Of a DNA stretch of 41,407 nucleotides, positions 1 to 7,416 are shown one piece after another; the first letter of the stretch is position 1, and each line of letters opens with the position of its first letter. Source of the DNA: Verrucomicrobia bacterium UBA1211 (GTDB lineage Bacteria; Verrucomicrobiota; Kiritimatiellia; RFP12; UBA1067). The stretch spans positions 2,002 through 43,408 of the forward strand of contig DBXN01000139.1 of NCBI GenBank assembly GCA_002309585.1, in the 5' to 3' direction. Under the pieces are notes generated by a model that was not told where the DNA came from, ran no database searches, and saw nothing but the letters and a program-made list of their open reading frames with translations. A program made the translations under genes and the position numbers.

Positions 1-903
1 CCCTTCAAGCGGAAATACGTGGAAAGCGGTCTCTCGCCCTTCTACACGCTGGACGCCTTTCTCGCCGATCCGCCGGCCTTCGACGCCTACGTCTGCGGCA
101 GTGACCAGATCTGGAACAAGGGCATCTGCGCCCATCCGCTCAAACGCCGGCTCTTCTTCCTCGATTTCGGTCCCGGCGGCGTGAAGCGGATCGCCTACGC
201 CGCGAGCTGGGGTGCCGCCGCGACGGATCCCGTCTGGGAAAAGGATGTCGCCGCCTGTCTGAAGCGGTTCGACGCCATCAGCGTCCGCGAGGCGAGCGGG
301 GTCGATCTGGCCGCCAAACTCGGTGCGTCCGCCGTCTGGCTTCCGGACCCCACCCTCCTCCACACGCCCAACTATTGGGGCGCGAAGGCGGATGACGCCG
401 TCCATCCCGCCGCAGGCATCACCCTCTTCAAATGCGAATACCGCTGGACGCCCGCCGTCCCCTTCGCCACGGTCGAAAACCTGATCCGCGAGGCATACCC
501 CTCCATCCGGACCGTCACCCCCTTCTCGAACCGGCCCCTGCGCGAGTGGGCCATGACCCGTTGTCTCTCACCGGAGGAGTGGCTGAGCCACGCGCGCCAC
601 GCGACCTTCGCCCTGACCAACTCCTATCACGCAACGCTTTTCAGCATCCAGTTCCACCGTCCCTTCCTCGTCATTCCCCTTGTCGGGAAATACGAGGGAA
701 TGAACGAACGCATCTTCTCCATCACCGACCGGCTCGGCCTGAAGGACCGGATCGTGAACTCACCCGATCCGAGAAAACTGCGCGACCAAATCGCCGCCCC
801 GATCGACTGGGACTGCGCGGAACGCGCGCTCGCCGAATGGCGCCAAGACGCCCGCCGTTTCCTAACGGAAAACCTAGCTCAAGCGTTGAACGTTGAGCGT
901 TGA
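1..903 (+). CDS. polysaccharide pyruvyl transferase family protein (5' end cut by window)
   Basis: The reading frame is open from base 1, so the gene begins before the window. A GTG at 19 lies inside the frame and is probably not the true start. The motif YVCGSDQIWN near the beginning and LTNSYHATLFSIQFHRPFLV about 200 residues later are hallmarks of the polysaccharide pyruvyl transferase family (CsaB/WcaK type), which adds ketal-linked pyruvate to cell-surface sugars. The visible part covers most of the domain. The last residues (LNVER) and the TGA stop are encoded by a repeated CGTTGA word that continues into the intergenic DNA, so the C-terminal tail is probably not conserved. The acceptor sugar cannot be inferred. 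Family assignment is firm. Confidence 0.85.
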   Translation, partial: PFKRKYVESGLSPFYTLDAFLADPPAFDAYVCGSDQIWNKGICAHPLKRRLFFLDFGPGGVKRIAYAASWGAAATDPVWEKDVAACLKRFDAISVREASGVDLAAKLGASAVWLPDPTLLHTPNYWGAKADDAVHPAAGITLFKCEYRWTPAVPFATVENLIREAYPSIRTVTPFSNRPLREWAMTRCLSPEEWLSHARHATFALTNSYHATLFSIQFHRPFLVIPLVGKYEGMNERIFSITDRLGLKDRIVNSPDPRKLRDQIAAPIDWDCAERALAEWRQDARRFLTENLAQALNVER

Positions 904-973
904 GGGTAACACGCGACAGACGGCATGCCTTCTCCGTTCCCTCTTCCCTATTCCCTGTTCCCTCTCCAACCTT
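883..973 (+). repeat. word-repeat cluster A (CGTTGA triplet plus TTCCC tract)
   Basis: Positions 883-907 hold three tandem CGTTGA-type units that include the stop codon of the upstream gene. Positions 931-975 are a polypyrimidine run of TTCCC words that contains the exact 15-mer CTCTTCCCTATTCCC at 941-955. The same 15-mer recurs at 9141, 11169 and 11273. No gene or convincing terminator hairpin is visible here. The tract abuts the stop codon of the converging lipoprotein gene at 974. Confidence 0.7.
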
Positions 974-1768
974 TTAACCTTCTCTTTTCCCTGCTCCTTC
1001 GGCGATCCGTTTGCCGAGCGTGGCGGCCGCTTCCGAATGGAGGACCTCCGAACAGCGGCGGGCCTCGCGAAGCGCGGCGGGAATGTTTCCCGCGCGGGCA
1101 TATCGGCGGATGGCGTCCATCCACACCTCGGCATCCCGCGTGACCCAAGCCACTAGAGCGAGATACCGCGTCGCAAGTCCCGGCGGGAGATCCTGCATCG
1201 TCTCCAGTTCCGGGAAACGGTTCTCTCCGACTGTCCGGCCCGCGCGGAGTTCCGCCTCCAGAACCGTCAGCTGCGCATCAAGCATCACGAAGGCGAGCGG
1301 CGGCGCCGATCTCCCCGTCACCTTCGCCTGGGCGAGCGCCAGCGCCTGCTTCTGCTTCCCGACGGTCTCCTCATCCGGCTGTTCCGCCAGCAAGAGGCGG
1401 CGCAGCCCGAAATCCGCGATCCGGATCTGAAGCTCCGGCTGCGCGTCGAGGTCGAGCGTCTTGAGAATCGCGAGACAGCGGTCCGCCTCCTCCGCCTCCT
1501 CCGCGTTGAGGGCGAACGCGCAACGGCAAAGGGCGGCGCGGGCGATCTTCAGCGGATGGTCGATGACCATCGCCCGGTCCATCGCGCGGCCGTAGAGCCG
1601 GCTGGCGGTATCGTATGACCCTTGCGAAACCGCCTGTTCGGCGCGGATCATCAACGCATCATAAGCCTGGTCCGCAGGTTCAGCCGCCGTTTCGGCCGGC
1701 GGTGTCCGGCAACCCGCCGCCAGAAGGAGAACGGCAAAGGCGAAAACGGGAATTGTGGGGATATGCAT
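974..1768 (-). CDS. lipoprotein with TPR-like helical repeats, last gene of MCE locus
   Basis: The 264-aa product starts with a short hydrophobic signal ending in LLLAAGC, a lipobox, so it is probably lipid-anchored in the envelope. The rest is alanine-rich and helical (SQGSYDTASRLYGRAMDRA and similar), resembling tetratricopeptide repeats. The ATG is preceded by a strong AAGGAGG at good spacing. It lies 21 bp downstream of the MCE protein gene on the same strand, so co-transcription is likely. Mla/Pqi systems often include an outer-membrane lipoprotein partner (MlaA, PqiC). This protein does not look like either, but a bridging or scaffold role in the same system is a reasonable inference. 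Confidence 0.75.
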   Translation of the reverse strand: MHIPTIPVFAFAVLLLAAGCRTPPAETAAEPADQAYDALMIRAEQAVSQGSYDTASRLYGRAMDRAMVIDHPLKIARAALCRCAFALNAEEAEEADRCLAILKTLDLDAQPELQIRIADFGLRRLLLAEQPDEETVGKQKQALALAQAKVTGRSAPPLAFVMLDAQLTVLEAELRAGRTVGENRFPELETMQDLPPGLATRYLALVAWVTRDAEVWMDAIRRYARAGNIPAALREARRCSEVLHSEAAATLGKRIAEGAGKREG

Positions 1769-1789
1769 CGTAACGTTCCTCCTTGAGGG

Positions 1790-2869
1790 TTAAGGGAAAA
1801 CCAGCGGCGTGTCCGCGCCGGACCGAATCTGATCGGCCTTCTCCTTGGCCTTCTCAACGCCGGAACGGAGGAACCAGTGTTCCTGGAGGCCGCGGAGCAG
1901 AACGCCCAGTTCGTTGAGCGCGTCTTCCAGATCCAGAAGGACGTCCGGCACCTCCTGGATCGCGTCATCGGCATGGTCCAGCAACTTGGGCAGCTTGTCG
2001 GTGGCGGCGTTGACCGACGCGATCAGCGGCGGCGCCGCATCCAGCACGGCACGGACCGAGGTGACCGCCGCGTTGGCGTTCGAGACAACCGGCGTGAGAT
2101 CCCCCGTCAGGGTCTTGACGTTCGCCAACGTGCCGTTGACCGCGGTCAGTGTATCGGAAACCTGAGCCATGATGGTCCGGATCCGGTCGGTAAAGGCGGG
2201 ATCGTTCAGGACCGTGGCGACGGTGCCTTCTCCGCTGTGGACCTTCTCCAGCGTCAGCCGGACGTTTTTGATCATCGCAGTGGACTCGGTGATGAGCGGC
2301 TGGACACCCTTATCCGTATCGGCGAGCTGGCCGGTGATGACCATGAGGTTGGAGATGGTGGTGCGGGATTCGGCCAGCAGCGCCGGCAGTTCGGCGGAGA
2401 GTTTGTCCGCCGTTTTCAGGAGTGACTGCACCAGATCGACATCCGGTTTCAGCTGAAGCGGGGGCAACGTCTCGAAATCGGCATAGGTCGGCCCCTCCTC
2501 CTGCTGCGTGATGACGATCCGCTGTTCCCCGGCCACGCCGAACTCCTTCCGGACAATCCCGACCGCATTGGTCCGGATGAAGGGTTTGAAGAGTTCGTTG
2601 ACCGTCAGGATGGCGGTGATCTTCCCGTCGCGGAAGTAGTTGATCTTGGTGACCTCCCCGATCGTCGCATCCATCAGCATGACGGATGTCCCCTGCTTCA
2701 GCCCCAGCGAACGCCGGTAAGGCAGCTCGGTCTCAATCAGGAAGGGATGCCGGAACCAGTGCTTGCGGGTACCGATGAAGACGGTACAGCAGATCACAAT
2801 GGCCAGCACGGAGAGGAAGAGCACCCCGACCAGCACATTCGCGTAACGGATTTTAAACGTATGGGTCAT
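1790..2869 (-). CDS. mlaD: MCE/MlaD-family lipid-transport substrate-binding protein
   Basis: The 359-aa protein has an N-terminal membrane anchor (about residues 10-32), then one MCE domain (about 38-125) including ELPYRRSLGLKQGTSVML, then a long alanine/threonine-rich helical tail (about 140-330). This is the layout of MlaD/Pqi-type proteins that form rings or tubes between the membranes and pass lipids. The start at 2869 is chosen because GAGGTGA lies just upstream; the frame is open further upstream but that part overlaps the preceding gene in another frame. It sits 7 bp after the ATPase-like gene and follows the permease gene. Its long tail may form a helical extension. Family assignment is firm; the cargo is unknown. 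Confidence 0.88.
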   Translation of the reverse strand: MTHTFKIRYANVLVGVLFLSVLAIVICCTVFIGTRKHWFRHPFLIETELPYRRSLGLKQGTSVMLMDATIGEVTKINYFRDGKITAILTVNELFKPFIRTNAVGIVRKEFGVAGEQRIVITQQEEGPTYADFETLPPLQLKPDVDLVQSLLKTADKLSAELPALLAESRTTISNLMVITGQLADTDKGVQPLITESTAMIKNVRLTLEKVHSGEGTVATVLNDPAFTDRIRTIMAQVSDTLTAVNGTLANVKTLTGDLTPVVSNANAAVTSVRAVLDAAPPLIASVNAATDKLPKLLDHADDAIQEVPDVLLDLEDALNELGVLLRGLQEHWFLRSGVEKAKEKADQIRSGADTPLVFP

Positions 2870-2876
2870 AGTCACC

Positions 2877-3452
2877 TCATGGGTAAGAGAGCGTGATGCA
2901 GGCGGCGCCATCGGCAAGGGCGCGATCCAACAGCCGCATGAGCGGCGCACGCCTTGTCTCAGGCAGGAGCCGGAAGGCATCCTCGAGAATGAAGAGGTCG
3001 CGCGGCCGCGAGAAGGCGCGGACCCATTGCCAGAAACACTTCTCCGACTCGCTGAGCCGGGCCGGCCGTTCGGCGCTCAACCGATCCACCCCGCAGGCGG
3101 CCAGCGTCTCCGCCAATCCTCGCTCCAGTTCCCGCTCCGCCTCGCGGTCGCGTTCAAACAGCGGCGCAACCCGGATATTCTCCTCGATGCTGAGGTTGCT
3201 GACGAATGCCGTGCCGCAAAAGATCCGCCCGACGCGGTTGCGGTACGCCTTGGGCGCGCCGCCGACAAACCGGACCGTCCCCTCCTCCGGCTCGGCGAGC
3301 CCCTGCAGCACATCGCCCCACATCTCGCAGAGGGACGCGGTCGGCACAGACCAATCCCACCGCTCTCCGGCTTTCAGGACACCGGAACGGACCGTGGGAT
3401 CCCCCGCGATGCGGAGTTGGTCAAGTTCAAGGATGGAGTCGGTCTTCGTCAT
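2877..3452 (-). CDS. degenerate ABC ATPase-like protein (MlaF position), catalytic motifs lost
   Basis: The 191-aa product keeps the order and spacing of a short ABC nucleotide-binding domain, but every functional motif is altered. After KAGERWDWS, where the Walker A GxxGxGKST should be, it reads VPTASLCEM. The Q-loop region reads IFCGTAFVSNLSIEENI, without the glutamine. The signature is LSESE instead of LSGGE. The Walker B region is LFILEDAF, with Asp and Glu swapped. The chain ends at ITLSYP where the H-loop histidine would be. The frame is nevertheless intact, overlaps the permease stop by ATGA and is 7 bp from the MCE gene. It therefore looks maintained as a non-catalytic subunit. It cannot be called an active ATPase. 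Confidence 0.75.
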   Translation of the reverse strand: MTKTDSILELDQLRIAGDPTVRSGVLKAGERWDWSVPTASLCEMWGDVLQGLAEPEEGTVRFVGGAPKAYRNRVGRIFCGTAFVSNLSIEENIRVAPLFERDREAERELERGLAETLAACGVDRLSAERPARLSESEKCFWQWVRAFSRPRDLFILEDAFRLLPETRRAPLMRLLDRALADGAACITLSYP

Positions 3453-4294
3453 AGGTAGGTCAAAAGGGTGATGATGATGGTGACCACCAGCAGGGTCGTG
3501 AGGGAATGGACCACGCCTTTGGCCGAGGCGATCGGAATCATCGTGACAGCGACGGTCGATGAGGAGCCGGTCCGGCAGCAGATCAGCGCGGTAAGAAATC
3601 CGGGGATAAAGGACTTCGCCACAAGGTTAATGATGTCCGTCGGCATGACCGCCGCATAGATGTCGTTGAAATACCGGACGCTCTGCCCTTTGAGCGCGGG
3701 AATCCAGAAGCTGGCGAGCCCCCCCGTGCACATGGAGGTGATCACGAAGATCACCGTGAGGCAGAAGACAGAGACCGCCACGCCGAAACAGCGCGGCAAC
3801 AGCAGGTAGTGGGTCAGGTCCATCCCCTGGCTCTCCAGCACACGCGTGTCGCCCATCAGAACCATCGTCGCGATCTCCGAGGCGATGGCCGTCCCGCTGC
3901 GCGCGATCACAAAGAGATTCACCATCAGCGGGCCGATCTCCCGCACAATCACCATCACGAGCACCTTGCCCAGATGGGACTCCTGCCCCAGTTTGTAAAA
4001 CGCGAGCGAGGCCTGGAGAACCACGCCAAGCCCGATCAACAGGCCACAAAAGACGATCGCCCCGACCGCCTCAAACGCGGTGAAGAGAATCTGCCGGACA
4101 AAGACGGTCCGGACCGCCCGGTTCCATCGGGAGGGATGAAGCCCCATCCAGAAGATACCGACGGCGGACGAAACCAAGGTGCAGACATCCGCGAACGGCC
4201 TGGACACCGCCTCGCCCACACGCTCCAGCATCCGCAAAAACGAAGGGGTTGTCTTTCCGTCCCGGTTCACACGCGTTCCCTCACCTTCAGCCAT
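3449..4294 (-). CDS. mlaE: MlaE-family ABC permease of MCE lipid transport
   Basis: The 281-aa membrane protein has about five or six hydrophobic segments and the diagnostic MlaE stretch REIGPLMVNLFVIARSGTAI followed by ASEIATM and a conserved PR near LLLPRCFGV. MlaE forms the inner-membrane core that couples the ATPase to the MCE ring. The ATG at 4294 is preferred because AAAGG lies five bases upstream; a GTG at 4327 has no ribosome site. Its stop overlaps the start of the ATPase-like gene (ATGA), so the two are translationally coupled. It follows the DUF4832 gene by about 35 bp and could share its transcript. Confidence 0.9.
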   Translation of the reverse strand: MAEGEGTRVNRDGKTTPSFLRMLERVGEAVSRPFADVCTLVSSAVGIFWMGLHPSRWNRAVRTVFVRQILFTAFEAVGAIVFCGLLIGLGVVLQASLAFYKLGQESHLGKVLVMVIVREIGPLMVNLFVIARSGTAIASEIATMVLMGDTRVLESQGMDLTHYLLLPRCFGVAVSVFCLTVIFVITSMCTGGLASFWIPALKGQSVRYFNDIYAAVMPTDIINLVAKSFIPGFLTALICCRTGSSSTVAVTMIPIASAKGVVHSLTTLLVVTIIITLLTYL

Positions 4295-4329
4295 TTGACC
4301 TTTCACGCACTGGCGTCCAATCGCCACCT

Positions 4330-5841
4330 TTATTCGACCGTGACCTTCCCAAACCGGTTCGCCTTCAACGAAGCGTCCCAGATGCCGGGATTGGCGAACC
4401 GGATGGCGCGGCGGGGCACGGCGCTTCCATCCTCATCCCTGCACGGCACCCGGACCCGCAACGCAAGGACGTATTCACCCGCCGCGACCGTATCGGGCAC
4501 CCGCGCCGCAAACCGCTCCGTCCGCCGCTTTCCCGCCGACCAACGCCGCCAATCGCACGAAACCGGAAGCGCGCAGACCGGCGCCGCCTCCTTCACCAAC
4601 AGCAGTTCGGTTTGGGTGCCGAGCGTCAGACTCCCGAATCCCGTATTCTCGACTGCAAGCTCGACCGTCGCATCGCCGCCCCTGCGGAGCCGGTCGGGAA
4701 GGCGCCCGTCCCGGATCACATACCGGTATCCCATGTGGTCGATGACGAACTTGCTCATCGACTCTCCCTCGTATTCGGAGAGATCCGGCATTCCGTCAAA
4801 CCGGTAGGTCTCCGTCCGGAAAACCAGCTCCTTTTTGAGGAATTCCGCCAACGTGTGTCCCCCCTCCGTGATGTTACGCAGATAGGAGAGGTGCGTCACA
4901 TACCACTCCCGGACCAGATTCCACATTTCGGGATCAAAAAGCTTGCGGTTCTTCTCCAACCACTTCCGGTCGATGTACGCCATCTCGCCGCCGTAGGGCG
5001 CGACACAGGCCTGGAGCAACTCGCATCCCCGCTCGCGGGTGAAATCGCCCGCCCACGTCCCGTAGTCCCACCAGGTGCCGAGATAGCCGTCATTGTACAT
5101 CCCCATCCGGCGCAGATAACGGTCCTTGAACGGTAGCTGTTTGAGCAACCCCACGGTGTTGGTCTCCGCCAGCTTGCAGAAATAGCCCGGCGCGCGCACC
5201 AGCACGGGGATCGCTTCCGGCAGCGTGTCCAGATAGGTCTTCAGGATACGGTTCATGTAGGGGGCCTTGCAGTAGTCGGAGGAGTGCATCTCACCCCACG
5301 GCCCCGCCACGCCCGCCTCCACTCCGGCAACCACATCGGGATATTCGCCGATGATCGCCGCGAGATCCCTGACATGGCCCAGCAGACACTCGAAATCGGA
5401 CGGCTCGCACCCCGCCTGATCGGACCAGGTGTAGCCGAGCCGGATGATGAGCGTCCCCCCCTTCGCGCGGGTCTCGGCGAGGAAACGTCCGGCATCCGCC
5501 TTCATCTGCGCCGTAAGGGGAATATCCGCCGTCCCGACCCGCTTCGGATCCGGCCGCTTCCCGTTCTGCTCGCGTCCTCCCGAAAAGAGGCTCAACTCCC
5601 AAAGCGAAGAGTGGAATCCAGAATGGCCGTGCCATTTCGGAAGCCCTTCCGGCTTGAAGATGGTCCACCCGCCCCCCGCCATGCCGCGCGCGGGATTCTC
5701 GGTGATCGTCTCCTTGCCGTCCGTACAGGCGAAGGCGGGCTTCACCTCCGCCCCTGTTCCGCACAGGAAAGCGCCCGCGCAGAACGTGGCGAGAAACACC
5801 CGGAAAAAACCGGGAAGATAAGAATAACGGTACAGAGTCAT
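4330..5841 (-). CDS. secreted DUF4874/DUF4832-type protein
   Basis: The 503-aa protein has an N-terminal hydrophobic signal (RVFLATFCAGAFLCGTGAE). The mature part begins with ENPARGMAGGGWTIF, close to the NPxRGF opening of DUF4874, followed by TLIIRLGYTWSD, VVAGVEAGVAGPWGEMH and MGMYNDGYLG, typical of the glycosidase-like barrel of DUF4874/DUF4832 proteins. The C-terminal 100 residues look like a beta-sandwich. Such proteins are common in polysaccharide-degrading bacteria; enzymatic activity is not established. It is transcribed leftward ahead of mlaE. Its start lies about 180 bp from rhaT, which is transcribed the other way. Confidence 0.75.
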   Translation of the reverse strand: MTLYRYSYLPGFFRVFLATFCAGAFLCGTGAEVKPAFACTDGKETITENPARGMAGGGWTIFKPEGLPKWHGHSGFHSSLWELSLFSGGREQNGKRPDPKRVGTADIPLTAQMKADAGRFLAETRAKGGTLIIRLGYTWSDQAGCEPSDFECLLGHVRDLAAIIGEYPDVVAGVEAGVAGPWGEMHSSDYCKAPYMNRILKTYLDTLPEAIPVLVRAPGYFCKLAETNTVGLLKQLPFKDRYLRRMGMYNDGYLGTWWDYGTWAGDFTRERGCELLQACVAPYGGEMAYIDRKWLEKNRKLFDPEMWNLVREWYVTHLSYLRNITEGGHTLAEFLKKELVFRTETYRFDGMPDLSEYEGESMSKFVIDHMGYRYVIRDGRLPDRLRRGGDATVELAVENTGFGSLTLGTQTELLLVKEAAPVCALPVSCDWRRWSAGKRRTERFAARVPDTVAAGEYVLALRVRVPCRDEDGSAVPRRAIRFANPGIWDASLKANRFGKVTVE

Positions 5842-5949
5842 TTGCCGTACAGTTTACCACACGGGCAGAAACAAAGGCAAATGAATGCGCACACCGTTTT
5901 TCTCCTCGCCGCCACCCCTACCCGTTCCCCATTCCCCGTTCGTTTTGCC

Positions 5950-5978
5950 TTGTTTTCCATGGGGAATACGGGTAACAT
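5950..5978 (+). promoter_or_regulatory. sigma70-type promoter of rhaT
   Basis: TTGTTT (5950-5955), a 17-bp spacer and TAACAT (5973-5978) lie about 45 bp before the rhaT start codon. This is the best -35/-10 pair in the intergenic gap. It is a sequence match only. The rest of the gap (5842-5949) contains TTCCCC words but no gene. Confidence 0.5.
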
Positions 5979-6021
5979 GGTTACACAAATTCGGATGGTT
6001 TTTCTAACGAAGGAGTTTACG

Positions 6022-7116
6022 ATGGATGCTAATCCTGTGTTGGGGATGATTGTTTGTGCGGCGGGCGGTTTGGCCGGCGCGGTTTTCGCGTTGCCTTTCA
6101 AAAAGGTGAAGCAGTGGAATTATGAGAGCTATTGGCTCTTCTACGCGATTTTCGGATTGATCCTCTTCCCGTGGGCGTTGGCGTTCGCGACCGTACCGAA
6201 TCTTCTCACGGTCCTGAAGAGCGCGCCGGGCGAGGTACTGGGGCGCTGCGCGGGCTTCGGCGCGCTGTGGGGACTGGGCGGCCTGACCTGGGGTCTGATG
6301 ATCCGCTATCTCGGCATCGGCCTGGGATTGGCGATCGGTTGCGGGCTCTGCTCCGCGACCGGCACCCTCATCCCGCCGATCGTTACGGGCAAGGCGGGCG
6401 AGCTGTTCAACGGCACCCCGGCGCTCGTGACCTTCGGGGGCGTCATCGGCTCCCTGATCGGCATCATCTTTGTCGGCCTGGCCGGCAAATCCAAGGAGGG
6501 TGAGCTTTCCGAGGAGGAGAAGAAAAAGGCCGTCGCCGAGTTCGATTTCAAGAAGGGTATCGCCGTGGCGCTCTTCTCCGGTATCGCCAGCGCGGGGATG
6601 AACTTCGGGTTACAGGGAGGCAAGGTTTTGGAAGAGGCCGCCCTGGCCAACAACACGCCCGCCAAGTGGCAGGGCATTCCGGTCCTGATCGTGGTGCTGA
6701 TCGGCGGCTTCGTCGTGAACGCGATCTGGTGTCTCTGGCAGAACAAGAAGAACAACACCTTCGCCGATTACCGGACGGGCGGCGCGGGGATCATCGCGGG
6801 GAACATCTTCTTTGCCGGCATCGCGGGCGTCATCTGGGCGATGCAGTTCGTCTGCCAGAAGGTCGGCGAACCGGCGCTGGGCAATGTCGCCTACATCAGC
6901 TTCGCGGTCGTGATGGGCGCGGCGATCTTCTTCAGCTCCCTCGCGGGTATCCTGCTGGGCGAGTGGAAGGGCGTCGGATGCAAGACCAAGGCGCTCCTCG
7001 GTACCGGCATCGCGATCCTGCTGATCTCGTTCTGCGTGATGTCCTACGGGCAGAAGCTGAAGGGCCAGGAGACGGCTCCGGCCCCGGCGCCCGCCGCCGA
7101 AGCGGCGCAGAAATAA
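6022..7116 (+). CDS. rhaT: L-rhamnose/proton symporter RhaT
   Basis: The 364-aa protein has about ten membrane segments and matches the RhaT family along its length: GGLAGAVFALPFKKVKQWNY at the start, then GLTWGLMIRYLGIGLGLAI, SGIASAGMNFG and YISFAVVMGAAIFFSSLAG. RhaT imports L-rhamnose, and sometimes related sugars, with protons across the inner membrane. The start at 6022 is preceded by AAGGAG with a six-base gap; the frame is open far upstream but that part is antisense to the DUF4832 gene. The C-terminus has an alanine/proline tail. No rhamnose catabolic genes are in the window. It is monocistronic, with a promoter upstream and a terminator downstream. Confidence 0.92.
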   Translation: MDANPVLGMIVCAAGGLAGAVFALPFKKVKQWNYESYWLFYAIFGLILFPWALAFATVPNLLTVLKSAPGEVLGRCAGFGALWGLGGLTWGLMIRYLGIGLGLAIGCGLCSATGTLIPPIVTGKAGELFNGTPALVTFGGVIGSLIGIIFVGLAGKSKEGELSEEEKKKAVAEFDFKKGIAVALFSGIASAGMNFGLQGGKVLEEAALANNTPAKWQGIPVLIVVLIGGFVVNAIWCLWQNKKNNTFADYRTGGAGIIAGNIFFAGIAGVIWAMQFVCQKVGEPALGNVAYISFAVVMGAAIFFSSLAGILLGEWKGVGCKTKALLGTGIAILLISFCVMSYGQKLKGQETAPAPAPAAEAAQK

Positions 7117-7138
7117 GCGACCTTCGCAATCGCAAACG

Positions 7139-7176
7139 AACGGACGGCTTCATCCGAAGCCGCCCGTTATTTTTTC
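7139..7176 (+). terminator. rho-independent terminator of rhaT
   Basis: A stem of 12 pairs with one mismatch (7140-7151 with 7156-7167) closes a four-base ATCC loop. It is followed by TTATTTTTT. It begins 22 bp after the rhaT stop. Confidence 0.88.
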
Positions 7177-7249
7177 GTTGCTCCGCCATTGCCACACGGC
7201 CACATAGTGCTGTATCCTATTTCCCAACAGCGAAAGGGTATCGGCAAGA

Positions 7250-7400
7250 ATGACGTTCAACCACACCGGGCGCCAGTTTTTCTTCATCACGATCGCGCTT
7301 GAAGGGCGCGAAAAAGCCCTGTCGCGTCTTACCGACACCGAATCCCGCCCGGTTCTGCTACCCCCGGCGAGGCGGTAAAGGCCGTGTTGGTCGCTACTTA
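7250..7400 (+). pseudogene. truncated gene start, possibly REP-associated (Y1) transposase, cut by IS
   Basis: From an ATG at 7250 the frame reads MTFNHTGRQFFFITIALEGR and continues to a TAA at 7376. One missing base in the CCCCC run near 7360 would restore GEAVKAVL, which runs on to the IS boundary at 7400. The opening, with an aromatic-rich strand followed by an LEGR turn, resembles the N-terminus of IS200-like/RAYT proteins. The catalytic HUH and tyrosine regions are absent and were not found beyond the IS. I read it as a frameshifted remnant disrupted by the insertion; the family call is tentative. Confidence 0.4.
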
Positions 7401-7416
7401 GTCGATTATGCAAAAT
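7399..7416 (+). repeat. left terminal inverted repeat of IS5-type element
   Basis: The 18 bases TAGTCGATTATGCAAAAT are repeated exactly, inverted, at 8986-9003. The outermost TA on each side may be the target duplication, which would give element ends at 7401 and 9001. Confidence 0.85.

Noticed and set aside
2877..3452. Walker A restored by a frameshift in the ATPase-like gene
   Set aside because: The flanking sequence aligns to the ABC fold in a single frame on both sides of the altered motif, and I see no GxxGxGKS in the alternative frames I considered.
5284..6021. N-terminal extension of the rhaT frame
   Set aside because: This part is antisense to the DUF4832 gene and lies before the promoter; AAGGAG selects the ATG at 6022.
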